Positions 54,785 through 63,869 of a stretch of 64,000 nucleotides of DNA are shown here, one piece after another. The stretch is from DASUNP01 sp963728545 (GTDB lineage: Bacteria > Acidobacteriota > Blastocatellia > UBA7656). The stretch is from the NCBI GenBank assembly GCA_963728545.1, contig CAVSKO010000002.1, positions 3,658,001 to 3,722,000 on the forward strand, in the 5' to 3' direction. Within the stretch, counting starts at the first letter, position 1; each line of letters starts with the position of its first letter. The notes under the pieces are model-generated. The model saw only the letters and a list, made by a program, of their open reading frames with translations. It was not told where the DNA came from and searched no databases. Made by a program: the position numbers and the translations under genes.

Positions 54785-54939
54785 GCCGCGAAGCGAGTTT
54801 CTCATCGTTCCACTAGTGCAGCTCACGGCCCCGGTCAACTCGGTCGTTAGACGTGCCTATTGCCAATAGCTCACCAGTGAACCGAAACCGAATGACTATA
54901 TCTTTGCTACAGCCTAAGCTTGCAGAGTAAAATGACTTC

Positions 54940-55209
54940 ATGCCTGAACTGAGCCGTTTCTTCGGAATAATCATTCGTATGTATTGGGAGGCCAACGCGC
55001 CTCATCACAATCCTCATTTTCACGCATACTACCAGAATGATGTTGCAGTTTTCAGCATTGACTCCATTGAGTTGATCGCCGGCTCGCTACCTAGGCGACA
55101 ACAAAGACTTGTTGAGGCTTGGGCTGAGCTACATCAACAGGAGTTGTTAAACGATTGGGAGCTATTACAATCCGGCCAAAGGCCACAGCCGATAGACCCA
55201 TTAAGGTAA
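54940..55209 (+). CDS. DUF4160 protein
   Basis: 89 residues. PELSRFFGIIIRMYWEANAP then HHNPHFHAYYQND is the DUF4160 signature (PHFHA.Y), followed by LIAGSLPRRQQRLVEAWAEL. DUF4160 proteins are commonly found upstream of DUF2442 partners and behave like a toxin-antitoxin-type pair, but the biochemistry is not established. First gene of the cassette starting TTAGACGTGCC. Confidence 0.88.
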   Translation: MPELSRFFGIIIRMYWEANAPHHNPHFHAYYQNDVAVFSIDSIELIAGSLPRRQQRLVEAWAELHQQELLNDWELLQSGQRPQPIDPLR

Positions 55210-55218
55210 GGAGAAGGA

Positions 55219-55515
55219 ATGATTCATCCAATCTATCGCGTAGAGTCATTTGAGATTATTTCGTCTTACACATTAAGAGTAGGGTTCGATGACGGCACGG
55301 AACAGACAATCGATTTCCAACCTGTACTGGCAGGGGAGCTATACGGCCCATTGCGAGAGCTGGCTTTGTTCAATCAAGTAAAGATTGACCCAGAGGTTAA
55401 GACGCTGGTATGGCCAAATGGAGCCGACTTTGATCCTGCGACATTGCACGATTGGCCTGAGCAGATCGAAGCAATGATTGCAGCGGCTCAAAAGTGGGAG
55501 TCAGTTCATGCATAA
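55219..55515 (+). CDS. DUF2442 protein
   Basis: 98 residues. YRVESFEIISSYTLRVGFDD then QTIDFQPVLAGELYGPLREL and LVWPNGADFDPATLHDW are typical of DUF2442, a small alpha/beta family often paired with DUF4160. AAGGAGAAGG precedes the ATG, 9 bases after the first gene. Likely the partner (antitoxin-like) protein. Confidence 0.88.
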   Translation: MIHPIYRVESFEIISSYTLRVGFDDGTEQTIDFQPVLAGELYGPLRELALFNQVKIDPEVKTLVWPNGADFDPATLHDWPEQIEAMIAAAQKWESVHA

Positions 55516-55542
55516 GGGGAAGTGCATCCGATGAAAGACCGT

Positions 55543-56837
55543 GGACATGGGTAACAAATCAGTTGGAAGACATGGGTTACACATTTTTCCGTTTCAGCCT
55601 CCCAAGATGATCTTCTATTCTCAGCTTTTCTTCAAGCAGCCGTCCCAGTTTCACTGGTCCAAGATATACATCCCATAGCCCGTGATCCACTTGCTCTAGC
55701 CCTACGTGCAATCCCGCACACGTTTGACTTACCGCCACCCATTGACTGTTCCATCTGATCCCGCTGTTTTTACTCACCAACCTCGTCTCGTAGTGCGCAG
55801 GATAAACCAACTCAGGTACTTCCTTTGGTAGAAGCAAGGCCGATGCCTCATATAATGTTGCCCGTGTCTTCAACTCTATTCCCTCGTGTGGTCTCACTTC
55901 GTTGTACTCCCGCATGAAGGTATTAAACACTCGCTGCTGCTTTGCAAGGTTAGCTTCTGGCGGGCGTGTTGTCTCTGCTTTCAGTGTTCGATGCATTCGT
56001 TCGTGCTGTCCGTTTTGTTGCGGCTTGCCCGGCTCGATCAACTCTGGCCGGATACCCAGCCTGATCCACCAGACTGACAGTTGCGACAGCCTTCCCAATG
56101 CGGTCGAGGCGAACGGGGCTCCATTGTCAGAGCGTATTGCCTTTGGCAGACCATACTTCTTAAACAGACGTGTAAATATCTCTTTAGTGCCTAAAGTCTC
56201 GGTTGAAAGCAGACCATGGCAGCCTAAAAGATAGCGCGAATAGCTATCAGTTACAGTCAATGGGTAGCAGTAGCGGCCGTCACGAGTCTTGAACTGCCCT
56301 TTGAAATCTACGCACCAAAGTTCATTGGGGGCTGTGACGATAGAGGTAGGTTTGCCGGGATGCCCGACCTTTCGCTTTTGAGTTTTCTGTCTTACAAGCC
56401 CTTCCCGTTTTAGGATCTCACAAATGGTCCATCGGGAAGGCCAAGAAGTTTGAGGCTCTTTTCTTTGAAGGATCTTGAGCAGTTTCTTAGCGCCCCAGAA
56501 AGGATGACGCCGCCTGGCATCAATGATGGCCAGGCGCAGAGCGTCAGGCGTCTGGTCGGGAGACGAATGAGGGCGGCGAGAGCGATCAACCAAGCCAGCC
56601 GAACCAAGAGCCTGGTAGCGAGCAATCCATTTATAGCCGGTCTTGCGAGAGATGTGGTAACGTTGGCAAAGTTCTGTGAAGGACAAAGAGTCGCGGAGAT
56701 ATTCGGAGACGAATTGAGTTTTTTGATCCATAGGTAGTAGTTCTTTCCAGGGCATGATGGTTGGCTCCTTTCAGAGGTCCATCTTGCCCTAAAAGTGTTA
56801 CCTATGTCTCCCTACTGATTTGTCACCTATGTCCCCC
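55543..56837 (-). mobile_element. IS481-like insertion sequence
   Basis: Related inverted ends: GGACATGGGTAACAAATCAG (from 55543), answered on the right by GGACATAGGTGACAAATCAG in reverse (to about 56837). Each end also holds a second GACAT(G/A)GGT unit. One transposase inside. It sits between the DUF2442 gene and its attC. Confidence 0.82.
55577..56755 (-). CDS. IS481-family transposase
   Basis: 392 residues. The N-terminal helix-turn-helix (SFTELCQRYHISRKTGYKWI) is followed by the integrase core rve: ELWCVDFKGQFKTRDGRY (Asp), AIRSDNGAPFAS (Asp) and PGKPQQNGQHERMHRTLK (Glu). AGGAG precedes the ATG at 56755. Full length and intact. Confidence 0.92.
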   Translation of the reverse strand: MPWKELLPMDQKTQFVSEYLRDSLSFTELCQRYHISRKTGYKWIARYQALGSAGLVDRSRRPHSSPDQTPDALRLAIIDARRRHPFWGAKKLLKILQRKEPQTSWPSRWTICEILKREGLVRQKTQKRKVGHPGKPTSIVTAPNELWCVDFKGQFKTRDGRYCYPLTVTDSYSRYLLGCHGLLSTETLGTKEIFTRLFKKYGLPKAIRSDNGAPFASTALGRLSQLSVWWIRLGIRPELIEPGKPQQNGQHERMHRTLKAETTRPPEANLAKQQRVFNTFMREYNEVRPHEGIELKTRATLYEASALLLPKEVPELVYPAHYETRLVSKNSGIRWNSQWVAVSQTCAGLHVGLEQVDHGLWDVYLGPVKLGRLLEEKLRIEDHLGRLKRKNV

Positions 56838-56888
56838 GATCATACCCCGAGTTAACTATAAACCAAAGGGCAGCGTTCCGTAAATTGC

Positions 56889-56980
56889 GTCTAACAAGCA
56901 CATGCACCGAAGCGCGCGAAGCAAGTTTCTCACGTATCCATCAGTGTCGCTCGCGCGCTCGGTGATGTGAGTCGTTAGAC
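56889..56980 (+). repeat. attC site 50 (forward)
   Basis: R'' GTCTAAC at 56889-56895, R' GTTAGAC at 56974-56980; arms CACATGCACCGAAGCGCGCG with CGCGCGCTCGGTGATGTG. Confidence 0.88.
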
Positions 56981-57038
56981 GTTGGAAGTGGGAGTGCTCG
57001 ATATACAACTTCCGATTCAACGTTGTAGAATAGGCATT

Positions 57039-58076
57039 ATGGCTAGAACTGCTGGAAAAAGAGAATGGCGACGATTACGCCGCGATTTCGAGTTGCAAGC
57101 CAATCAGTATCATGAACTGACTCTATCAATCTATTTTATGACTCCAGATAATTTTGTTGAGGACGAACCATTTGGCCACTCCAACCACCGAATAATGTTG
57201 TGGCAATACTTTGGTAATGCAGAACCTGATACACCCGCCAATAAATTTATGAATGCTCGAATCGCAGAGTTTGGCCTTACAAATGCTATGGTCACTGCGT
57301 TTGGCGTCGTCACAGGCGCGCAAACGAATTTATTTCGGCGGATGGCATATAGGGCAGGCAGTCTCATTTCGGACGAAGTACGACTTATTATGATAGAAAA
57401 TATCATGAGGAATGTAGTTGATCCTAACTTGCCAGGTAAGCCGGTATTTATCTGTAACCCCGACCCGTTATCAGTGTGGCTGACCTTCGTACTCACTTTC
57501 ATTGCTACGCTTCAGCCAGAGCGTTTTCAACGCCGCACTTTGTCTGTTGACCCCTTTGCAGCATCATTGGCCGCTCTTGATTATCTAACTCTTTCCAAAC
57601 CTAGACAGACCAAAGTTAATAACAAGGGGACAGAAACGGGCCCAACAAATAAGCGTTTCAAGGTTGCGCTCTCGTTTCCGGGAGAAAAAAGAAGATATGT
57701 CTCAAAAATTGCGAAAGGGCTGACTGATCGTTTGGGCCAAAACAGCATCTTTTACGATAAGTACTTTGAAGCTGAGCTTGCGAAACCGAATTTGGATCTT
57801 ACCCTTCAAAAAATTTACCATGAAGATTCAGAACTTATAGTGATCTTTATTTGTAGGGAATATGAGCAGAAAGATTGGTGTGGCCTTGAATGGAGAGCTA
57901 TCCGAGACATTATCAAGGACCGGCGAGATAAAGATATAATGCCAATGCGTTTTGATGACGCTAAGATTCCAGGCCTTTTCTCAATTGATGGCTACATTGA
58001 CCTTCGTAAGCGATCTGCCAATGAGACTGTTGATTTGATTTGCCAGCGACTTGGAGAGATGAACAATCATCCTTAA
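57039..58076 (+). CDS. C-terminal TIR-domain protein
   Basis: 345 residues from the ATG at 57039; the longer frame from 56982 would start 2 bases after the attC core and leave no promoter. Residues 1-185 are unrecognised (possible sensor: YFMTPDNFVEDEPFGH, FGVVTGAQTNLFRRMAY). From about 206, RFKVALSFPGEKRRYVSKIA, NSIFYDKYFEAELAKPNLD and CGLEWRAIRDI form a TIR domain with the catalytic Glu near 284. TIR proteins of this kind act as NADases in defence. Cassette ends TTAGACGTTGG and CCAACGTCTAA. Confidence 0.82.
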   Translation: MARTAGKREWRRLRRDFELQANQYHELTLSIYFMTPDNFVEDEPFGHSNHRIMLWQYFGNAEPDTPANKFMNARIAEFGLTNAMVTAFGVVTGAQTNLFRRMAYRAGSLISDEVRLIMIENIMRNVVDPNLPGKPVFICNPDPLSVWLTFVLTFIATLQPERFQRRTLSVDPFAASLAALDYLTLSKPRQTKVNNKGTETGPTNKRFKVALSFPGEKRRYVSKIAKGLTDRLGQNSIFYDKYFEAELAKPNLDLTLQKIYHEDSELIVIFICREYEQKDWCGLEWRAIRDIIKDRRDKDIMPMRFDDAKIPGLFSIDGYIDLRKRSANETVDLICQRLGEMNNHP

Positions 58077-58090
58077 AGGGAGCCGCCAAC

Positions 58091-58182
58091 GTCTAACAAA
58101 CGCATGCAGCGGAGGCCGCGAAGCAACTCTCGCATCAATTCATCAGCTCCGCTCGCGGCCCCGCTGATGCGAGTCGTTATGT
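58091..58182 (+). repeat. attC site 51 (forward)
   Basis: R'' GTCTAAC at 58091-58097, R' GTTATGT at 58176-58182. The R' also serves, on the other strand, as the R'' (ACATAAC) of the inverted cassette to its right. Confidence 0.88.
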
Positions 58183-58873
58183 GGCGGCTGCGGCAGTTTG
58201 CAATGGCTCATTACCTTCCAAGGCGTTTTTGGAATACTTGTCATCTTGTGCGTATAAATAGCAATCGTAGGCTTGGGCTTTCAATTGATCTAAAACATCT
58301 GATGTGTCCTCATCGTTGTTGAGCATTCTTAACACAACTCCATTTAGTTCAGCTTCTAGTTCCGCTCGAAATTCTGCTTCAACTCCTTTAAATAGCTTTC
58401 TTCTTCCATCTATAAGCCCTATACCTATTAATGAACGCGGTCCCGATTGATGATACGACCTAGCCTTTGGGTCTAACCGATCAACATAATTCTTGAGTTT
58501 ACTCAGCAGTGTTCTATGAAACGATCTGCCAAGAAAACACCCTACAGATACAATATAACCTACACGTGTTGTCGGAATCCGGCGCGAAATGATCTCTAGG
58601 AGTATTTCTTTGATTTGTTCAGCATTCGCGCCCTGAAGCCAATAAAATGCTGGAACTCCTCTTAGTAAACTGAATTTCCCAGTCTCGATCCTTTGTTTTT
58701 GCGAAATGCTTAGATCCTTCCGTCCTGCGTACCATTCTAAGAGAGTGGAATAATCGGGAATGGCTCTGCGAGAAGCCAATGAGATAGCAATCCAGCTTGC
58801 GACTGCTTGCTCGGGTGTTTCAGGAGCAGTTGTAAAGCTCATTCCTTTAACCGGAATTGCATCCGGCTCGCCG

Positions 58874-60448
58874 GTAATCGGTCAGTAACGCGGGGAATAG
58901 ACTAATCCACTAAGAGTATGATCCAAGTTATAATTTCTTGGTGCTTCCCTATTCATTAGCTGCTGTCGGTTTCAAACAATGCCTGACTTGGATTGATTTG
59001 TGAGTTAGTGGCTATTTTGTCCAACGCTTCTTTGAACTTTTGTCTGGGGTCTGGAACTCGCTTCTTCAATGTTTGCATCACACTCATCAACACTTCACGA
59101 GTCTTTGCTCCTTCTTCGGCTTGTGACCCGTGGCTCACTTTTCTCGCTATTACTGTCGTACGCAACTCTCTCTCGGCTCGATTATTCTCACAAGGCACTC
59201 GCCTCTCTTCTACCCAATGGTAGAGTCGGCTCGCTTCTTCCACAAAAAAGTCTTGCCATCGCTTGACCGCCAAATGATGCGACGGCTCTCGACAAGCCCG
59301 CAGGATAGCTCGTTTGATTCGTCTTGCCTCCCGGTAATACTCCTCGTCGTCCGGCCTGCTGCTTTGCAAGCGCATCGCTTGCGCAACCAACTCCGCCATC
59401 GTTTTTGAGTAGGCTTCCACTTCCAACTCGTCTGAAAACTCCGATTGCAAATCGATCAACTCTCTGAGCAAGTGAGCGTAACAATACTGAATCTGGCAAC
59501 CCACGCGCTTGTAGGCCGCATAGCGATCAACGACCAAGTATCCTTTCAACTTCTTCTGATGGCCGAAAACTTCTTCAACGACACGAGCCGAGCGCGTATT
59601 TCTATAAAGATGCAAACTCACCTTCTCGCTTGCAAAAAGCCAACAATAACCGTTCTTCCCGTCAGTGCGCCAAGTCGTCTCGTCCGCATGTCGAACGAAG
59701 GCTTGTTGGTAGGCTTGTTTCAAGTCCTTCATCACCCGCTCAAAGTGCGCGCCAACTCGATGCAACGCTTCGATGACGGTCCCATAATTCAACTGCCAAC
59801 GAGCGCAAACTCTGCCCATCGGCATGCCTTGCAAGTAGTGTGAGTCAACGATCTCGGCCATCAGTTGATTCGATAGTAGACTTTTGGGTAAGAGATCAGT
59901 CAGGGTTGGCGTAACTTCCACCCCGCACCTCCGACACACCTTCCTCTGGATGCGATAGAGCACTTTGCGTAGGGTGATCGGATCAATGTCGAGAACCGAA
60001 CGCTGCCGATACCCTTTGGAAAGCAAAACCGAATGGCAGGTTGAACAAATTGAGGCAGTGGAAATCTCGCGTATCTCATCAACCTCTTGTGGGCAATGCT
60101 TCTTCCTGCCCTTACCAATGTGACCGGGTTTTGCCCCGCCTCGCCTGGCCGAGGCTTCGTCTTTTGAATAGGCTTTCAAGGGGAGTTGAGATGAGGGCGT
60201 GGAGGAGCCAAAGAATCCTGCTTTATCTTTTCGTTTCTGTTTAGACAACTGCTCGCGAAGACGTTGATTCTCTTGTTTCAAACGATCAATCTCGCGCTGC
60301 TTATCAAGACAGCTCTGGCAGGAGTTCACGCCAAGCGAACGGTTCTTTGGTTCTTGATAAACTGAGCGCATCGGACATGCCTATATGTTGGAGAAATGTC
60401 CAACGCTTCCTATTTCCCAAATCGCTCCCCGCGTTACTGACCGATTAC
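58874..60448 (-). mobile_element. IS66-family element with 8-bp target duplication
   Basis: Inverted ends GTAATCGGTCAGTAACGCG (from 58874) and its complement (to 60448), flanked by direct repeats GCTCGCCG (58866-58873 and 60449-60456), the size expected for IS66. Single transposase gene, no tnpA or tnpB. Different from the IS66 at 8694. Confidence 0.92.
58956..60371 (-). CDS. tnpC: IS66-family transposase (TnpC-like)
   Basis: 471 residues. The leucine-rich coiled coil (EIDRLKQENQRLREQLSKQK) and zinc pairs CSTCHSV and CRRCGVE precede the DDE core: HADETTWRTDGKNGYCW, YLVVDRYAAYKRVG and CENNRAERELRTTVIARKVS. Intact. Confidence 0.92.
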   Translation of the reverse strand: MRSVYQEPKNRSLGVNSCQSCLDKQREIDRLKQENQRLREQLSKQKRKDKAGFFGSSTPSSQLPLKAYSKDEASARRGGAKPGHIGKGRKKHCPQEVDEIREISTASICSTCHSVLLSKGYRQRSVLDIDPITLRKVLYRIQRKVCRRCGVEVTPTLTDLLPKSLLSNQLMAEIVDSHYLQGMPMGRVCARWQLNYGTVIEALHRVGAHFERVMKDLKQAYQQAFVRHADETTWRTDGKNGYCWLFASEKVSLHLYRNTRSARVVEEVFGHQKKLKGYLVVDRYAAYKRVGCQIQYCYAHLLRELIDLQSEFSDELEVEAYSKTMAELVAQAMRLQSSRPDDEEYYREARRIKRAILRACREPSHHLAVKRWQDFFVEEASRLYHWVEERRVPCENNRAERELRTTVIARKVSHGSQAEEGAKTREVLMSVMQTLKKRVPDPRQKFKEALDKIATNSQINPSQALFETDSS

Positions 60449-61204
60449 GCTCGCCGCTTATAATAAATTTCTTTGCTGCTTCTGGTTGTGTATCCTTCGA
60501 AACAAAAACCATTTCGCTTTCCTGCGGTGCATCTATAACTCTGGCGATTTTATCTATAAGCGATTCTCGGAAGTAATCGAATCTCCGATCAAAAATCTGA
60601 TCTAAGTCGCGTGAATCCGCTAAGTGATTACCAGCACTCCTCCTTACGTAGAGTGTGCCCTTTCGCAAAAGCACCTTCTCTTCGCCACTAATGTGCTTAA
60701 ACTTTCCGTCTTTTGAGATTACGTGAGTCTGCCTAATTGATGATGGGATGACCAGTACAACAACTTGCCTTCCATCAACCTCTATTCGCTTACTTCTAAG
60801 CAAGCCGATCTCTGGTTCAATGAAACGGTTCACCTTCTGTAAGAGATAATTCGTGTTTGTAAGGATTGCTATGACATTCAGATCAAGCCCAACTACTTCA
60901 AAGGAACAATCACGAACACCAAAGACCAAATAGCCTCCCTGGGTATTAGCAAAGGCCATTATGTCCTTAGTAATCTCAAGCCATTCCTTTTCTTGGTCAG
61001 GATGAAATGTCTCTTTGTAGTCAACCAGAGAGTCTTCTTCACAATAAGTTAGTAGAAACTCTAAAGCTTCGCGGGATAGGGGATCCTCGGATTTTAATAG
61101 CTGAACTATGCTATTCACATTGCTGAATTCTGCACCTCCTATGCAATCCTGATGTGGAACGAATTCTACACGATCTTACGTTATCGATGCAATGAAGGAG
61201 AGCC

Positions 61205-61297
61205 ACATAACGGCCCGCATCAGCGGGGCCGCGACGTAACACTCAAACTACCGTACGAAACTCGCTTCGCGGCCTCCGCTGCATGCGCTTGTTAGGC
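61205..61297 (-). repeat. attC site 52 (inverted)
   Basis: Minus-strand R'' GCCTAAC (61291-61297) and R' GTTATGT (61205-61211). Confidence 0.88.
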
Positions 61298-61396
61298 CCG
61301 ACTATGACTTACAAGTCTGCTGTCAAGGTCCGCGAAGATAGGTATATTCATAATTCATCCGTGTTGCTACCATTGCTTATTGGTGAATTATAAATG

Positions 61397-62416
61397 TCAG
61401 ATGCTGGAACTGAATGAGAACCATATGAGATCAAACTGCTGATTGAAGAATTGAAATGCAGGGTCCAGCCCTGTCCAGTAAAAAGTTGGAGAAAAGTTTC
61501 CTAAAGACTTATATCCGTATGGATAAACGTAAATATCATCATCAAAAATAAGCATCGCATATGTGGGATAGTGGCTAAACAGATTTATCGCGAATCTGGA
61601 ACGATCACCAATGTGGTCTTCTAATCTTAGCAATCTCTTAATCAAGTATTCCGGTCCTGATCTGCCAATAGGAAGCTCAGGCTCTTCGTCCAGTCGTTTT
61701 ATTACATCCTGACTTGTGAAGTTTCCTAAACAAATTTGAGCACGCAGTTCTGAGCCGGATACCCTATCTTCTAGAACCTGCAAATAAGTTGCGTTCCAAA
61801 GAAAGTTCAACCCCGTAGAGCAAAACCGTACGTCTTTGCATCTACGCAAATTCTTTTGTATAGCATCAAACGTCCGTAGATCCTCGCTTCTAGGAAATAC
61901 CCAACAGGGTGCAGCACCAAAGGGTTGAATGGTTGAAGAGCCAAGGTCGTGAGCACACTGACGCAGTGATTGGCAAAGATCCTGCCAGTTCTCTTCCGGT
62001 GCTTGAAGATCAGCAGCCTCCCCTATTAGTTTGCATAAGTCCCGTAGATCATGGTGATCTTCCAAATCGAAGCTGTATAAATGCTGAAGAGGATTCGGGA
62101 GCTGTGAAGGTAGCATGCCAGAATGGCACACCGGTATGACTCGTTGGCGGAGCCATCCAGCTCCAGCCTCAAAATTGATCCAAGTTCTTGTAATAGATCG
62201 TGGGCTAACGAGAACAATGACGATACAAGCGCTTGATAACGCTTCCTTAATTCTGATCAACCAATCATCTCCACCTCTTATGCTCTCGCGATCCGAGTAA
62301 GCAAAGAAGTTAATTCCACCAAGTAGCATCCGTGACAGATTGCTTTTCAGAGCAAATGCAAGTTCAGCCTCTTCATGAATGTGGCTGATGAAAACTAAAG
62401 GCTTTGCGCCAGCCAT
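61397..62416 (-). CDS. N-terminal TIR-domain protein
   Basis: 339 residues. Residues 5-140 are a TIR domain: PLVFISHIHEEAELAFALK, NFFAYSDRESIRGGDDWL, CIVIVLVSPRSITRTW then INFEAG with the likely catalytic Glu83. The C-terminal 190 residues (FDAIQKNLRRCKDVRFCSTG, ELRAQICLGN, DDDIYVYPYG) may be a phospholipase-D-like or sensor domain; I cannot name it. AAGGAG precedes the ATG. Normal orientation for its inverted cassette (TTAGGCCC ... GGGCCTAA). Candidate defence effector. Confidence 0.82.
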   Translation of the reverse strand: MAGAKPLVFISHIHEEAELAFALKSNLSRMLLGGINFFAYSDRESIRGGDDWLIRIKEALSSACIVIVLVSPRSITRTWINFEAGAGWLRQRVIPVCHSGMLPSQLPNPLQHLYSFDLEDHHDLRDLCKLIGEAADLQAPEENWQDLCQSLRQCAHDLGSSTIQPFGAAPCWVFPRSEDLRTFDAIQKNLRRCKDVRFCSTGLNFLWNATYLQVLEDRVSGSELRAQICLGNFTSQDVIKRLDEEPELPIGRSGPEYLIKRLLRLEDHIGDRSRFAINLFSHYPTYAMLIFDDDIYVYPYGYKSLGNFSPTFYWTGLDPAFQFFNQQFDLIWFSFSSSI

Positions 62417-62548
62417 TTGTATTCTCCTTACTAAAAAGTGAGGTAATGATACAGTATCGGTTATTACCGATCAATTCGATCTTAAATTGTTGAGAGATCA
62501 ATTGAGCATTCATTTTCCGGCCTTAGAAAGGCTGACGGAATCTGGAGG

Positions 62549-62641
62549 GCCTAACGCTGCGCATCAGCGGGGCCCGCGAGCCCCACTCGCTGTTTCATTC
62601 GAGACTCGCTTCGCGGCCTCCGTTGCATGCGGTTGTTATAC
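62549..62641 (-). repeat. attC site 53 (inverted)
   Basis: Minus-strand R'' GTATAAC (62635-62641) and R' GTTAGGC (62549-62555). Confidence 0.85.
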
Positions 62642-62798
62642 CTGCCTAGCGAAATGTGCTGATGGACAGGCCGCTGCGCAAAGTCGCGCTCGCACAGCAA
62701 AGACTACGCTCAGGCGACTACTCAGGCATTCATCAAGCAGGCGAGCGCGACGGAGGCCTGCGGCCACGGCGCAGCTAGAAAGCTGAGCAGGGTATAAC
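62636..62798 (+). repeat. structured non-coding cassette, copy 13
   Basis: Second subfamily, forward, nearly the same as copies 3 and 4. It lies at an orientation switch: inverted attC on the left, forward attC on the right, like copy 6. Confidence 0.78.
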
Positions 62799-62883
62799 AA
62801 GCGCATGCAACGGAGGCCGCGAAGCAAGCGCCGTATGATAAAATCAGCGCGGCTCGCGGCCCCGATAATGCGGGCCGTTAGAC
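62792..62883 (+). repeat. attC site 54 (forward)
   Basis: R'' GTATAAC at 62792-62798, R' GTTAGAC at 62877-62883. Centre identical to site 9 (AAGCGCCGTATGATAAAATC). Confidence 0.9.
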
Positions 62884-62939
62884 AGCACAGGAATAGCTGG
62901 GTTACACTGTCGCCATCCCCAGAATAAGGAGTAACTAAA

Positions 62940-63666
62940 ATGCGGCGCTTTAGTTTGCTGTCTCTTGCCTTTTCCCTCCTTTGGGTTCTTGTAGCCCCGC
63001 CCTCTGGCATTGCCCAATCATCAGACCGCGCTCGCCTCCAATCCGAGATTGAATCCCTCCGCAATCAGTTGAAAGCTCGCGAGCTTGAGTTCCTCTCCCC
63101 TACTGCCGAGGACCAGGCAGCATTTGCCAGGTTTCTCTTAGCCTCTGACACGGGGCTGATTCGGCTATTGCCACGCCCAGAGAGTGACTCTCAATCAAAG
63201 CTCTCCATCCGAGGTGGCGGGGCATATTACTCATTCGCTCGATTAACTCATGAGTATGGTTATGGGTCGGATATTGAACTTCAGAACGGGTATTTTTCTG
63301 TTGGCTTCGCCGGTGCCAACTACGGCTTATTCGCCGTGCTGGGAGATATAGGTTTGGAATCAGTCAGTCCTGACACGCCCGCCGTCGCATTCTTGTCCTC
63401 CCTAAAGACACCATCGCGGTTGTCGGAGGCGCGGGCGCAGCAGAGGCAAACCAGTAATGGACTTGAGCGAGAGGGCATCGCGTACAAGGATAGGGTTGGC
63501 GGCAGCTTTAGGAACTACTTATGTGCTTCGGTCAGTGAATTATGACACGTCAGATGTAGTGGTAGGGTTTCGAGTGGTGAGGAAAGACAGCGATGGGAGC
63601 GTCATACTGTTATGGAAGATGCTGCGGCAGTTTCCAGCCCCGACCCTTGTGCAGGATAAGAAGTAG
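62940..63666 (+). pseudogene. secreted protein with coiled coil, frameshifted
   Basis: From the ATG at 62940: signal peptide RRFSLLSLAFSLLWVLVAPP ending near GIAQ, then a helix SDRARLQSEIESLRNQLKAR and a domain with LSIRGGGAYYSFARLTHEYG. The first frame ends at 63545. Dropping one base near 63498 moves into the frame ALGTTYVLRSVNYDTSDVVV then GFRVVRKDSDGSVILLWKML, ending at 63666, a better continuation after REGIAYKDRV. Probably one protein of about 241 residues. Indel or sequencing error. Cassette ends TTAGACAGC and GCTGTCTAA. Confidence 0.65.
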
Positions 63667-63693
63667 CAGATGGGTTATCTGGCTGTGGGTGCT

Positions 63694-63786
63694 GTCTAAC
63701 AAGCGCATTCAGTGGAGCGCGGCGAGCGGATTTCACATCATACCTTCAGTACATTGCGCCGCGCCCACTGATGCGAGTCGTTAGGT
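63694..63786 (+). repeat. attC site 55 (forward)
   Basis: R'' GTCTAAC at 63694-63700, R' GTTAGGT at 63780-63786; CAGTGGAGCGCGGCG arm family. Confidence 0.9.
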
Positions 63787-63869
63787 TGCTCCAATGCGAG
63801 GTCTATGCTACAAACATCTGAAGCTAAACATGATTTAGCTGGCTCATTCCATCACAGTGGGAGGTTGCT

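Larger units (their letters stand above)
52982..54852 (+). repeat. attC site 49 (forward), split by IS110-family element
   Basis: R'' GCCTAAC at 52982-52988, R' GTTAGAC at 54846-54852. The left arm ends CCGGAG at 53005 and resumes GCCGCGAAG at 54785, exactly as in site 22. Confidence 0.9.
58177..61118 (-). pseudogene. AlbA_2/Schlafen-type ATP-binding protein, split by IS66
   Basis: The N-terminal part (61118 to 60449) is an AlbA_2 domain: EEDSLVDYKETFHPDQEKEW, IMAFANTQGGYLVFGVRD, KVLLRKGTLYVRRS. The C-terminal part continues at 58865 with PDAIPVKGMSFTTAPETPE and ends at 58177, the stop lying in the attC core. Joining the two across the element and one 8-bp duplication gives one uninterrupted 452-residue frame. 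AlbA_2 proteins occur in regulators and in phage-defence Schlafen-like proteins. The minus orientation is normal for its inverted cassette (TTATGTGGC ... GCCACATAA). Confidence 0.8.

Noticed and set aside
407..63786. The many short repeats as a CRISPR array
   Set aside because: Spacing is from 160 bp to 3.5 kb, the repeats are imperfect palindromes with core sites, and no cas genes are present. They fit attC.
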